This document shows positions 10,263 through 21,424 of a DNA stretch of 54,262 bases, one piece after another; within the stretch, counting starts at the first letter, position 1; each line of letters opens with the position of its first letter. Below the pieces are notes generated by a model. It saw only the letters and a list, made by a program, of their open reading frames with translations. It did not search any database and was not told the DNA's origin. A program made the position numbers and the translations under genes. Origin of the DNA: Adiantum capillus-veneris (taxonomy: Eukaryota > Streptophyta > Polypodiopsida > Polypodiales > Pteridaceae); assembly GCA_014529385.2 (NCBI GenBank), contig JABFUD020000353.1:1-54262 (forward strand), given 5' to 3'.

Positions 10263-11790
10263 GCTAAAAGAGGTGGAAGAAGCGGCCAAGAAAGCTGAGG
10301 AAGCAGCAACTCAAGAGCAAGGCCAAGCATCCCCCCGACCCACCTCACCGCCGTCGGAACAACAGGACCAGCCCATGCCCACTCCACCATCATCACCGCC
10401 TGGCCAAGAGACCACTGAAGAAGGCGAGACGAACAAGGGAAAAGATTTTGATTTCACCACCAAATGGAAGCTACAAAACAAACTGACCACGCCGAGCAAC
10501 ATGAAGAAAAGGAAGCTGAACCAGCACCAGCACCAGAGCAGATAGCCGAGGATACTCACAAGGAGGCGGATGAAACTAATAAAGAGCAAGATACAGAAAA
10601 AGAACAAACCACTACACATGAGGAAGAAACCGAGACTGAGAAGGCGGAAAGGCCTGCAACTGTGGAAACGGAAAGGGTTGAAACCACAATAGTAATTTCC
10701 ACTCAGTGCCGAGGTTTCAAAACCTCAAGATGGCCAAGGAAAAGCAACCATCTCTATAGAAACACCAGCAATAACAACACAGCAAGAAGCAACACACGAG
10801 GTTGCCGGCACATCTCAACTTGCAAGACAGGAGGAGTGGCAGTCCAATGATGAAGTCATTCTACAAGTAAACGAGTATGCAAAGCAGATGCAAATCATGA
10901 CAGAGAAACTTCGCTCAGTAGCCTTTAACCGTAGTACTAAAGCCCAAAGAATTAGAAATGGTCATCGACGCTCTTCAAGGCGAGCTCGACGACAGAATGG
11001 CTACTATCACTGATCTCCAAAGGCAAGTACAAGAGCTAAAGACTGAAGCAGAACGACATCAGATAGCCAGCGATAGCCAACAGAAGGAAATGGAGGAGTT
11101 GGGTGACCTTCTGACTAAGTTATCTGATGCCTGCAAAGTGAAACATGATCCGTACAAAAGTGACAAATGAACTTCTTACCACCTCTCTGCCAGCTCAAAA
11201 GATTCAAGTACAATTAGACGTAGCAAACGCATCTCTGTAGTATTCTGAAAAAAGAATTAATGATCAGGCCACTTTCTTGCGGCAATTAAGAGAAAATCCA
11301 ATCGTGGCCTCGATCAAGGGAATAAATGAAGTGTATAAAGCTCTAGAAAAGAAAAATAGAGATTTAGAACTGGAGTTGAAGCTAGAGCAGTCACAACGTA
11401 GAGACCTGGCACTCATGCGGGTCCAAAGAGAGGAGGAGCTCCTTAAGGAAATTGCAGAATTGAAAAGAATGAATCAACTCCTCAAAGAATGGAAGCCAGA
11501 TATACAGGAAGAGGCAGGAACTTCAGAGCCCCCCCAAGTGGAAATACCCTTGGTCTCATTTGCTAACTTTGAGATGCAATCTACAGCAGATCCGAGTGGT
11601 GGAGAAGATTTTCAAGTCCAAATCACAGAGGAAGACACAGTGCCAATGGTCCAACTATCAAAGGCTGAAGAAGATGCACTGAAGGAGAAGACCGCCTTGA
11701 AGATAGATGAGCAGTGGAAGGCAGCTATGGATTGGGAGTTGAGAGCTCATCAAGGTAGAACTCTTACAGGTAAAGGAAAGATTATACAAG
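10263..11790 (+). pseudogene. Accessory ORF copy 1, coiled-coil middle
   Basis: This continues the same gene through several frame changes. First comes a Glu-, Ala- and Pro-rich linker (EEAAKKAEEAATQEQGQ), then Glu/Thr-rich repeats (EKEQTTTHEEETETEKAE), then long heptad-like helices: VIDALQGELDDRMATITDLQ and, after a TAG near 11239, VYKALEKKNRDLELELKLEQ and EEELLKEIAELKRMNQLLKE. It ends with an acidic segment and KAAMDWELRAHQGR. The last motif aligns with EWEKRMIHS in copy 2 and EWEQRVLKL in copy 3. Coiled coils imply oligomer assembly. No transmembrane helix is evident. Confidence 0.6.
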
Positions 11791-11793
11791 GAT

Positions 11794-12534
11794 ATGCAAG
11801 AAGATGGTGCAGATCAAGACCACCCGAAGTGGAGGCTAAGCTGCCTAAACAAGAATCCAAGATATTTGATTCTGTTCACAAGAGAACCTGCGGCCATACA
11901 GAAAGATCCCACATTTTGTCTGGTACTGCGAGTAAGGACGTGGCAAGCACACAAAGCACTGCAGAAGAAGAGGCCAACATGGCTAAATTTTCCCAAGATG
12001 CTAGCTCCAGAGAGAGGCCAAGCAACAGAAGAATACATGGTAAAAACCCTAACAGGGGCCATAACATTCTTCAAAAGTCTGCCAGATCTCTCCTGTGCCA
12101 TGTTATATAAAATTTGTCGGATGCTACTCACATGCATACAGGTCTTCAATGATCCTGAGCAGACAAGAGCCCCATGGCTCTCATTTTTGGAAGGAAACAA
12201 AGACCTCTGCTATGATCTAAGTGGGCAACCCTCAGAGGAAGTTCTTTATGGATTTTATGCTCGATGCATGTTTCTGCCCTCGCACAATATGCTAGCTTTT
12301 GAGGAGGCATTTTACACTGGCTTCTTCACCTGGTGAACGAAGATATTTGCACCGGTGATAAGCAACCTCACAGCAAGATTTGTAGGATACTCGGCAGTGG
12401 AACTTAAAAATAGAGTCACCATGCAATTTTTGCAAGTGCCAGACAAAGAACAAAAAATCAGATACAAAAAGGCACTGGAAGCACTAAAGGACCGCCTCGC
12501 TTGCCGTCAACCCAAATATTACTTCAGCCCATAA
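11794..12534 (+). pseudogene. Accessory ORF copy 1, conserved C-terminal domain
   Basis: About 245 codons with one TGA after GFFTW (12334-12336). The conserved landmarks are RVRTWQAHKALQKKRPTWLN, EEYMVKTLTGAITFFKSLPD, LSCAMLYKICRMLLTCIQVF, YDLSGQPSEEVLYGFYARCM and FLPSHNMLAFEEAFYTGFFT. The tail reads KIFAPVISNLTARFVGYSAV and ends FSP at a TAA (12532-12534). All blocks recur in order at 30500-31116 and, partly deleted, at 22402-22870 on the minus strand. The spot just before the LTR is where env-like or additional ORFs sit in Tat/Athila elements. Function is unknown; I recognise no catalytic motif. Confidence 0.65.
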
Positions 12535-12596
12535 AGCTATGTCAAGGGATGACACCCCCTCCTTGCCTGTGTCATCCCTTGACACAACTTTATGGG
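12528..12596. repeat. Long fold-back at the element/LTR junction
   Basis: Arms 12528-12555 and 12569-12596 pair over 28 bp with two mismatches, around a 13-base loop CCCCTCCTTGCCT. The left arm overlaps the stop codon of the accessory ORF. Each arm itself contains the small hairpin TGTCAAGGGATGACA. The loop is pyrimidine-rich, so a polypurine tract is read on the minus strand, opposite to the ORF. Confidence 0.9.
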
Positions 12597-13500
12597 TTGT
12601 GTCAAGAATATTGTAACTCCTATTTTCTTGGTAAACTTTGTAATTAATGAGACGGGGCTACAAGCTTCCAGATTGTATCAGCCATTCAATTTCCAGATTT
12701 GGTAGAACTTCAGATTATTACTTTTGACCACCCAAAAACCTTGGCTAAGGTATAAAAGCCAATTTTTGTAAGTTTTTACAAGTTTTTGGATAAGAAATAC
12801 ATAGCGTGAGCTAGCGGTGCTCACTTATCTCCTTGTCACGCTTCCTACTCTGTCTTCGGTTGTCATATTTTGCGAATGCATTTGTTGCATTGCAACTGTA
12901 GGTAAGAGCTCTACGCATTGACGTAAGCCATTCACAGTATTTCGTAGCTTTAGGCGTCGTCGACCCGCGGCCTAATTTTATCATAACTAGGAATTTACAC
13001 TTTTAAACAAAAACTAAGGATAGGTGGGGTATTGGGGCATCATTGGAAGCATTTAGATGCATTCTGGGTGAAAAAATGACTAGGTAAAAAATCCAATGCT
13101 GTTAATAATCGTGATTTTGGAAATTGACCTAAAGTGGGGTTTGAGGCCATAGGCATGTGTGCTTAGGTCTTATAAACTTGTCCTAGAAGTTTCGTTACGT
13201 TTGGATGTCATTTGATACTGTAACAGATGTGATTTGCTTGCCGATGAGCGATTGGCTTTTGGTGATTTCAGTCACTTGAGTGTAGCCTGAGTTAGATGCG
13301 AGTTGTTAGTTGTTTTCTGAGAGATCGACAACCTCTTGTAGCCTCTATGCACTAGTCGAGTCAGCTTTGTCCCATGGTTTGACAAATTAATCGCGGTTCT
13401 CGCTAATACTGCAATAAGATAGGATGGTGAGGTTAGACATGCGTCCCACAAGCCTCCTACCATCCTCCATGGATTGACTTTGTGTAGATTTTCTTAATTG
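12597..13500 (+). mobile_element. LTR-like block behind accessory ORF copy 1
   Basis: TGTGTCAAGAATATTG starts right after the fold-back. A TATA box lies at 12751-12758 in the context ACCTTGGCTAAGGTATAAAA. That context is nearly identical at 33257-33280, and a second shared patch (CTCTTGTAGCCTC, CTAGTCG) lies near 13333 and 33846. The pairing with 33032-34000 defines one LTR subfamily. The right boundary is not fixed. The short minus-strand ORFs here (13272-13463 and 33704-33982) are shadows of this shared LTR sequence. Confidence 0.5.
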
Positions 13501-13612
13501 AATGGGATGAAAGCTTTCGCCAAAATTGTGAGTGTATCTTGGGAATGCATTAAATTTTGAGTTATATGTTCAGACATACAATTTTACTGATATCTCTTAA
13601 TTTGCTCAAAAA

Positions 13613-14275
13613 TTGCAGGGTCCAAAACAAGGTGATTCAGTGTTTCTTGTTGATGGTTCCACAAGCAAAGCTCGTGGGGTTATTCATTCCACTGATGCAT
13701 CTCAACGTTGTGGTTTTGAATTGATTGGCACAACATGTGTGGCGATACATGTACTAGAAAGTTTTGATGACACCTTCTTGATTCCATTCATCAAAATGGA
13801 TGCAAGAACCATGTCTCAAGTAGTTGGAAGCATCATCAAATGGCCATTGCATAATATTGTTATGTACAGAGGAAAATCTCACACAATAGATGAGGATTTT
13901 CTTGTTGGTCAAGAAGATGGCTTGATAGATAGAGCGAGTTGGAAAGAGAAAAGATTCATCCTTTGGGCTGACAATAGATCTACAAAACTTGGTAATGGAG
14001 TGGTATTGCTGGTCCACCCATATGAGGCTATAAACTGTATTGAACTAGGTGAGAGTAGCTTGGGTGTCATTGTGGAAGGGTCGATGCATCCACATCAAAG
14101 TGATATTTCAAGTTTGAATTTGGTAAGTTGGCCTATTAGGCAGCTCACATTTGAGAATGGTGAGCCCTTGATCAAATACACTGGATCTTCTTCTGCCATT
14201 GAGGGTATTCAAGATCCCCTCATGGAAGAAACGGGAGATTCCCTTGACAGCTTATATGCTTCCATTGATGAGTGA
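13613..14275 (+). pseudogene. DUF8039-like doubled domain, exon fragment
   Basis: The frame opens at an intron acceptor (TTGCAG, 13613-13618, behind an AT-rich tract), so coding sequence starts at 13619 with GPKQGDSVFLVDGS. Two similar modules follow. Module 1 (about residues 22-90) has ARGVIHSTDASQRCGFELIG and VVGSIIKWPLHNIVMYRG. Module 2 (about 125-190) has GVVLLVHPYEAINCIELGES and SLNLVSWPIRQLTFENG. The pattern of a Gly-Val start, a Leu-Gly middle and an invariant Trp-Pro near the end is that of DUF8039, known from plant transposon-linked proteins; the name is from memory. The frame ends TGA in a GAGTGAGTGAGG repeat, probably by slippage, and goes on in another frame. No upstream exon was found. 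Confidence 0.55.
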
Positions 14276-14562
14276 GTGAGGATGATGGCATAGATAACAA
14301 CATTGAAACTAGTTTTGAAGAAGGTATCACTAGTATAGAACTAGGTCTTCCTCTTCATACTCAAAATGATAGAGAGCAGGATGCCATTGCCGGTGACTAT
14401 GATATAACAGATGGGGGACAGGTAAGAAAAGGAGTTATGTACATAGAGTTAGGCCTAGAAAAAAAAAAGGTAATGCTCATGCTTTCAACAAACAATGTGA
14501 TGCTGCAAACATTCACAAAATTGCAACAATTGATTGTTGTGAGATGTGATGTTGTCAGATAG
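14272..14562 (+). pseudogene. Acidic continuation of the DUF8039-like gene
   Basis: Shifted by one frame at the GAGT repeat, this reads EDDGIDNNIETSFEEGITSI, then ELGLPLHTQNDREQDAIAGD. A GT donor-like site (GGACAGGTAAGAAAAG, near 14420) may end the exon, since the reading behind it is of lower quality. A second short echo MYIELGLEKKK resembles SIELGLPLH. It probably linked the DUF8039-like part to the transposase-like part, though whether they formed one protein is not shown by the sequence. Confidence 0.4.
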
Positions 14563-14587
14563 GAAACAGATCCAAAATCATGCAAGC

Positions 14588-16948
14588 AAGGGAAGACTTT
14601 TGGGGACAAAGCTACACCATCCGATGCACATTTGTACTGGATTGTATGAGCATGGCTCATAGAAAAGATCAAGAAGAGGAATGCTTTGAGTTTACTTTTG
14701 ATGGAAAGAAGGTATGTAGTAAAGCATGGTAAGTAATACATGGAATAGGAAAGTCAACATTTTACAGGCTGTGTAAAAATTTCTTGGATGGAGCATGCAA
14801 CGACAATCATGGAAACATTGGATTTATAAGGAGGATCTTGACACATGTTGAGATGGCAAAAGCACTCATACAGGGCTTCATAGATAATAATGCAAATCAA
14901 ATGCCACATAAGTCAAGGACAACCATGCATGGCACTCGGGAAACTCAACGTGTTCTACCAACGATGTACAAACAAGTGGACATTTTGCGGGAAGTAAACA
15001 ACACACTTGTCACAATGGAATACAAAACGTTGTCACAGCCAACATTCTCAAGGTTGTGGAACACAGTCTTCAAGACAATCACTTTATCAAAATCAAGCAC
15101 ATTCTCTAAATGTGAAATTTGCACATCAATAAAGCTCAAGCTGGAGTCTACCAAAAATCAGGTGGATCGTGCTAGATACATGGCACAGAGGAGAGCACAC
15201 ATGTTGCAGCAAATGAGCTGTAGAAATTTGTACTATGCTTGGAGGAGCTCTTCAGAAATGATACCAACCAAGTTCCTGTGCATTATACATGATAAGATGG
15301 ACCAGAGTAAGACTGCTTACCACAAATTCAACCAGTTCCAAAATCTCTCAATGGAGTTGAGAGGCTTCCAGTATCCTTGACAGGAATGCTCACTCATGGA
15401 CATGGACAAACAGCTTATGGTCACTTTGCATTGGGATTATGGCCGAGTGATCCCAACTTCACAGTTCCATCTTTCTCAAAATGTCTAAGAAACTTAGAAA
15501 GAAGGGATAAACATATGTTTGGTGACTTGAGCTTAGAAAACTCAAGTGTAGAACCATGAACAAATCTTTTTTATTGTGTTTTGTCTACCACTTCTCTCTA
15601 TCACCATATGAAAGTGCTTAAGGAGAAAAACCACTACTGCAAGGAACAAAGTGCTCAGAATGAAGAGGCAGAGACTGATCTAATCACAAATGTGAATGCG
15701 GACACTAAGAATTTTGCTTCTAGACAGGAAATGATTGTCCAAGGATGCAATCAATCTTTGCTACTAATGCACATGTACAGGAGGATGGCAATGTATTTGG
15801 GTTCAAGAGGTTGCCAAGAACATTTTTGTTGCAACTTGACAATTGTGGTTCAGAAAATAAGAATCGATATGTGTTTGCATACCTATCATTGTTGGTTGCA
15901 CGAGGAGTATTTGACACTGTGCAGCTTGGATGTCTTATGGTTGGTCACACTCAGAATACATTGATGCATTGTTCAGTCGCATTTCTGAGAAGCTTAGAAA
16001 ACAATCCATTTTTACATTTCCACATTTGATGAAGATCTTCAATGAGTGTGTTAGCATATATGCATCCAACACATTTTCTCCTATAAAAGGTGGCAGACTT
16101 TAAAGGATTTGTAAAGGGGTTGTTACATGATGGAGCAGATAGCTTAGTGGGTCATTCAAAGCCATTGCAATTTAGGTTCTATATGAGTGATGGAATACCT
16201 TTGATGCAGTACAAAGTACACCCTAAAAATGTGGATTGGTTACCCGAAAATGGTATAGAGTTATGGAATAGAAATGACCAAGGAGGAGCCAAGATTCCTA
16301 TAGGTGTTCCAAAAGTATTACCACCCTTTGAGTATGTTAAAGATAGTGAGAAAGTTATGGAAGGACTTAAAGAAGTATGTTAGTTGGTGGAAAGATCACT
16401 TGCAAGAGAAAGGAGATAAAAGTGAGTATGCTAGGTGGATCAACCCAGTTCTTATGTACTGGGAGAATCTCATGCAAGCTATGCAAAACCCTGGACAAAG
16501 TGAAAACACTTTATTTGATGTCTTCTGGCCAAGGAGTATACGTGAACAAGATCATCCTCTTGAAGTTCCATTGGAAGATGGTCTAGATGTAGTACTTGAC
16601 ATAATCAAGGTACACTATTGTGGTCCAATGCACAACAAACCTGCTTAGGAGTTCAACCCAACTCTTGATGTGGCAAAGGGAGACTTTGTACTTGTGCAAC
16701 CTTGTGATGAAAATTACCCAATTTGGTTAGGAGTGGCAGCAACAGATATTGATAAGAACAATGACTCAGTAACCTATCTTCAAGTGAAGATACAATACTG
16801 GGCACCAATTTCAAAGAAGAAGAATGCAAGTGATGTGGAGGTTCACAAGGATTGTTGGAACAAGTATTGGAGAGAGAACATCAATGATCCTCAATGCCGG
16901 GAAGACACTAGCTGCATCATTTGGGCATGGAAGCCCAAGGGTGGATGA
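14588..16948 (+). pseudogene. DUF7869-like DDE transposase relative, decayed
   Basis: Same strand, several frames. In order: FEFTFDGKKVCSKAW, stop, IHGIGKSTFYRLCKNFLDGA; NQMPHKSRTTMHGTRETQRV; the Cys pair FSKCEICTSIK; FLCIIHDKMDQSKTAYHKF (first acidic site); LTGMLTHGHGQTAYGHFALG; QLDNCGSENKNRYVFAYL (second acidic site); LGCLMVGHT, then after a one-base shift near 15955 YIDALFSRISEKLRKQSIFT (third Asp). C-terminal parts are KSEYARWINPVLMYWENLM and the SH3-like segment GDFVLVQPCDENYPIWLGVA with VKIQYWAPISK. The order D, DN-ENKN, GHT-ID is that of DUF7869 proteins, thought to have an RNase H-like DDE fold; the name is from memory. At least four shifts or stops make it non-functional. Confidence 0.6.
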
Positions 16949-19850
16949 ATTCGTGAAAAAATCAAGATTCCAAAGGCAATAATCCTCAAGGCCCAAGAGA
17001 GTCAGTTGAAACTTGATGAACATGAGGCACCATCAAATGTCAAAGAAAATGAGGAGGAATGATCGCTTAGCATTGGCCTTTCACCTTTGTAATCTTCTAG
17101 CAATGGTTCCAATTAGTCCACCCATAGCTAGGGTATCAACATTGATAATGGCATCCCACATTTGTAATCTTCAAGAAATCTTATTCAATATGAGTGGTGT
17201 TTTTTTTTCACTTTAGTCACCCAAGTTTTTCTTGCAACTTACATTTTAATTGTTTTATCAAATGAAGCATGTGTGGAAAGAATTTTTTTTTTTGGGTGCA
17301 TGAGCATGTGTGTGTGTGTATTTGTAAACTATCATGTGCAAAAACACTCTAGTGTATAGTATGGTTGTTGAAAGCGGACCATATTGGATCTTGCAGACTC
17401 ATAAGCATCCACTAAAAATTGTATCTCAGTTTTCATATGTGCAACAACCTAGTACAATACAACCTTACCTCAAGTCCATGAGACACAAAAAATCGTCCCA
17501 AATGTGTGAATTTTTCCCTATTTTCCTAAATATGTGTTCATGCATGTTTTGGTCATCTAAATTGCGTTTGCAAAAATCCAATATGGTTGCTTCTTTGCCA
17601 CCTCTTCAAGCACCTATCAAACATGTCTATGAAGGCTGTATTTTGGGTAAGATGCAGCGTTGGAGAGGGGGAACGGGGGAACACGCCCGACACAAACACA
17701 AGGGCCTCTCTATAGCTCAGGGTATTCAGAACACCCCTATCCTCTCGGAAAACACCTTCAAACACACAACTCACACTAGCAGACCACCGCCTGCTCAATT
17801 GCCACTGCTCACACACTCTACAAACCACCACACAAGATACACCTAATACCACTTCCTGTCTCCACCCTTGCACACACACACAACCACTCAATCTCACTCT
17901 CTCACTCAAAACACCATCGGTCCGGGGGGGCACACACTTCCACACAGCCGGCACCGAGGAGAAACATGAAAGCAGGAGAAAGAGAAGAGGGAAGGGAAAA
18001 CAGTGACACGGGAGGCAACAACAACTCGATTGCACTCTACAAAACACCTGTACAAACTCATACTACCATCACCATGGCCATTTACACAAGGAAAATGCAA
18101 AGGGCTTTGACAGGCACATTCCTCTGTCCAAGCGCTCCACTTTGCAGGCTTCCAAACGACCACCAAAACCCAGGAAAAAAAATTTGATTCATTTTTTACT
18201 TTTATAGGGTGGGGGGTTCAATTTGGGAAATTGCACTTTCATTGGTCCATGGGGCACCCTTTTTTGGTATCTTTTGGAAAGGGGGCACCACCTTGCTCCA
18301 TCTGCTCTCTTTTCTCTCTTTTTGCACTTGGGGGGACATTAGCGATGTCGCTATTGCCCCTTGGCATTTTTTTATTTTTTATCCTTCAATTTTTACCCTC
18401 TTTGGGCTTAGCCTTGCACTGCCCTTTTGGTTTGATTTTTTTGACTCTCCCTTTCTCTCTATCCGACACCTCTTTGGTCCATGCCTTTGCCCACTTGGCC
18501 TTGCTTTTGCCCGGACAGCCCTTGGCTTGGCATTGCCTTTTTGCTTTCCCCGCATGGCCTCTGCCACCGTCGAGCTCCCTTCCTCTCTATAAACTTAACC
18601 TCCGTGGGACTTTCCTCTTACCTGAGGGGGGGAGGCAATAGCGATGTCACTATTGCCCCCTCCCTTCTTCTCAAAATTTTGGGCCTCTAAGCACCGTGGG
18701 ACCATCCCCCACTGGGTGGCCATGTCATCACCAATATCCCCTAGCGGGCACCACCTGAGCCGCCCTGCCTCGCCGGCCACCGCCAAAACCGGCCCGTCTC
18801 CGCCTGTGCAGCGCCAGAGGCGCTCGCCACCATAGCTCACGAGCTCAAGGAGCTCCTCTCTCTCCTTCACATGCTAATGAAGGGGCTCACGCCTTGGAGT
18901 ATATACAGCACGGTCTGCCACTTGCCACCCGCATGTGGGTTCATTGTTGCACCACATGGCAGCTCTATGGCCCATGGCCTCCAAGACCCTTGAAAAATTG
19001 AAAAAAATCCCCATGTTAACTTTTTAAAAAACCCCTTTTGGCCTTGCCTTTACCCGGTCCCCATATCTTGCCCACGTGCCGGAACTTCGTGCCGTTGAGC
19101 CGTGCCGAATCTTTGTCGTGCCGGTCCTAGCCCATAAAAACCTTGCTGCCTTCTGAGGTCTTTAGGATTGCCACTCGAGGCCGCAAAAATAATGAAAAAC
19201 ATCTGTCAATTCTTCTCTCGGCATCACCTTCGGACTTCGTCCTGCCGCATCTAGCTGATTGAGTGTTCGTTTGACGAACCGTCGATTCATGCTAGCTCCA
19301 CATGATGCACACTTCCCTTGAGAACCTTGGTGAGGCTCAAAAGACACCAGATGGCACATTCCCCAATGCGGTCAAATGGGCTCAGACTCGGCCCCTGAAA
19401 AATCTTCAACTGACCATATCTTATTATTCAGAGCTCTGATTCGCATTCCGAAAAGACAGGCATGCTCCACAACTTGAGAAATACACATGTATGTACTGAC
19501 ACCAGCTTGGGCTACCTGTCCCAACTGCCCTGTCCGTCGGGAATCTGCAACACACTCTAGCTTTAAACTGCAATATCTTGAGCACCGAGGCTCCGTTTGA
19601 TGAGCCGTCTAGACTGGCTTCTAGAGAACACTGAACACTACATTCTAGGATGATGACTTGGCATTTTGGACACCTTGACTTGCCATCCCATCTGGACCAT
19701 TGCATAGCACTTTTGGCCTAAAAAGCCGCTTTAAGCATACATTCCCGCTACCCTTTGATTGCCTAGGGCCTTGGCACCTGCCCTAGCCTTTTGCACTGCA
19801 CTCACATGTTGCCTCTGCCTAGCATTGACCATCTCCTAGCTCGGACCATC
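16949..19850. other. Unassigned AT- and C-rich stretch
   Basis: No coding region I can support. 17200-17640 is AT-rich. 17660-18170 is C- and A-rich with many CACAC runs. 18180-18900 has G- and C-rich blocks, including two related copies of a short motif (18331-18360 and 18626-18660). 19162-19705 gives two Cys-containing minus-strand ORFs with no recognised domain. Some of this may be the LTR and leader of the copia remnant that starts at 19850, with a TATA-like CCATAAAAACC near 19131. Confidence 0.4.
18331..18660. repeat. Two copies of a G-run/inverted-repeat motif
   Basis: Both copies share ATTAGCGATGTCGCTATTG or AATAGCGATGTCACTATTG behind a G run and before a C run. In the right copy GGCAATAG (18634-18641) and CTATTGCC (18650-18657) form perfect arms around an 8-base loop, with G7 and C5 outside. 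The left copy (18331-18360) has weaker arms. They are 300 bp apart. Confidence 0.75.
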
Positions 19851-21424
19851 TTTGGTTGCACCAGCGTTCTAAGTTTCCAAAGGATGGTTGAGCACATGCA
19901 CGTTGTAGCTTGTGCATAGTGATATTTGTGGGCCCATGCAAACTCTGTTCTTGGGAAATTACCTTTATTTTGTGACTTTTATTGATGATTACTCCAGGCA
20001 TGCATGGGTACCGCTTGAAGTGAAGTCCAAAGTATTTATGCTTCAAACAATTTCTAGATTATGGCTGAAAATGTCTCAAAATGTAGTACGGGCACCCTTC
20101 GTTCCGATCGAGGGGGGGAGTATATGTCTCATGAATTTAATGCATTTCTGGCTAGTCGTGGGATAAAACACCAATGTGAATTGCCTTATATGCCTCAACA
20201 AAATGGTGTTGCTGAGAGGAAAAATAGGTCACTTATGGAAATGGCACGATATATGGTCAAAAGTCAAGCTTTGCTTAATTTGTTTTGGCTTGAGGCCATC
20301 ATGTGTGTCACTTATGTACTTAACAGGTATCCTACAAAAGATTTGCAGTCTATGAATCCATATGAAGCATGGCATGATAGAAAGCCTCGTACTGAGCACA
20401 TGCATGTTTTTGGATGTTTGGCATATGCTTTGGTGCCACAAACACATCGCAAAAAATTGGATAATAAGACTGTCAAATTTATTTTTGTTGGTTATAGTGT
20501 TGAAAGAAAAGGTTATAGGTCGTATCATCCACAAACAAAGTGTATTCTAGTTTCACATGATGTTGTGTTTGTGGAAGATTCTGATCATCCCTTGTTGTCA
20601 TGTACTAAAGACAGTAATGTAAGCTCACGGGACATTTATGACACTTTGTTGTTCTTTTCAGGGTGGAAGTTTGAATGTAAATTCCAATGAGGCAAAGGTA
20701 CAACCTATGGGAGTTTCCAAAAATGTTACAGATCAGCCTATTACTGATGCAGATGTACATGACGGACTTGATGAGGAAAGGCCTAAAAATGAGCAGGCTA
20801 GAGGTATTCCAAAATGACTAGTGCATACTTTGCATGATAGTAAATTATATGCACCTTTGTCTAGTTGTACTCATTCAAGTTCTCACCATGCATGTTATGC
20901 ATCAAATTGTTATGCTTTGGCTATGTCTAGTTTACATGATGTTGATGAACTCTCTCTTTTGATGAAGCATAGAATTCAAAAAATTGGATGGCTGTCATGC
21001 AATCAAAATATGATGCATTTATAGAAAATGACACATGGACTTTATGTGATTTTCCTCCTCCCAAAAAGGCCATTGGTACAAAGTGGGTTTACAAGTTGAA
21101 ATCAAGCCGGATGGTGAGATTGATTGCTATAAGGTTTGACTTGTTGCAATAGGTTATACACAGTAAAAAGGCATAGATTATGAAGAGACTTTTTCTCCCA
21201 CTTGTCTTAGGTGACTATTGTGAGTTTTCTATGTGCATTAGCAGCTCATTTTGGTTGGGATGTACATCAATTAGACATTGTCATTGATTTCTTGAATGGT
21301 GACATATTTGAGGAAGTTTATATGATGCACCCTCACGGTTTTCTCAAGAAAGGACAAGAGGATAAAGTGTACAAATATAAAAAATCTTTGTATGGGTTGA
21401 AGCAATCTCCTCTTGCTTGGTATG
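19850..21424 (+). mobile_element. Ty1-copia remnant: integrase and start of RT
   Basis: The integrase core reads DICGPM, LYFVTFIDDYSRHAWV, then after one shift LRSDRGGEYMSHEF and PQQNGVAERKNRSLMEMARY. In the frame opening at 20061 the second Asp and the Glu have 35 residues between them, the D35E spacing. The stretch VFGCLAYALVPQTHRKKLD is the conserved copia segment behind the core. The RT starts WMAVMQSKYDAFIENDTWTL, KKAIGTKWVYKLK, then LAAHFGWDVHQLDIVIDFLN and SLYGLKQSPLAWY. At least three stops break it. It ends abruptly after AWY where the LTR at 21425 begins; the second half of the RT is not seen anywhere in the window. No gag or protease is found upstream. Confidence 0.85.

Noticed and set aside
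13272-13463. Minus-strand ORF resembling one at 33704-33982
   Set aside because: The similarity comes from a shared LTR subfamily; neither reads as a protein and both are short.
17334-18640. Several overlapping ORFs of 120-170 codons
   Set aside because: Low-complexity Cys, His, Leu and Pro content from C- and T-rich DNA, overlapping on both strands, with no domain or homologue signal.
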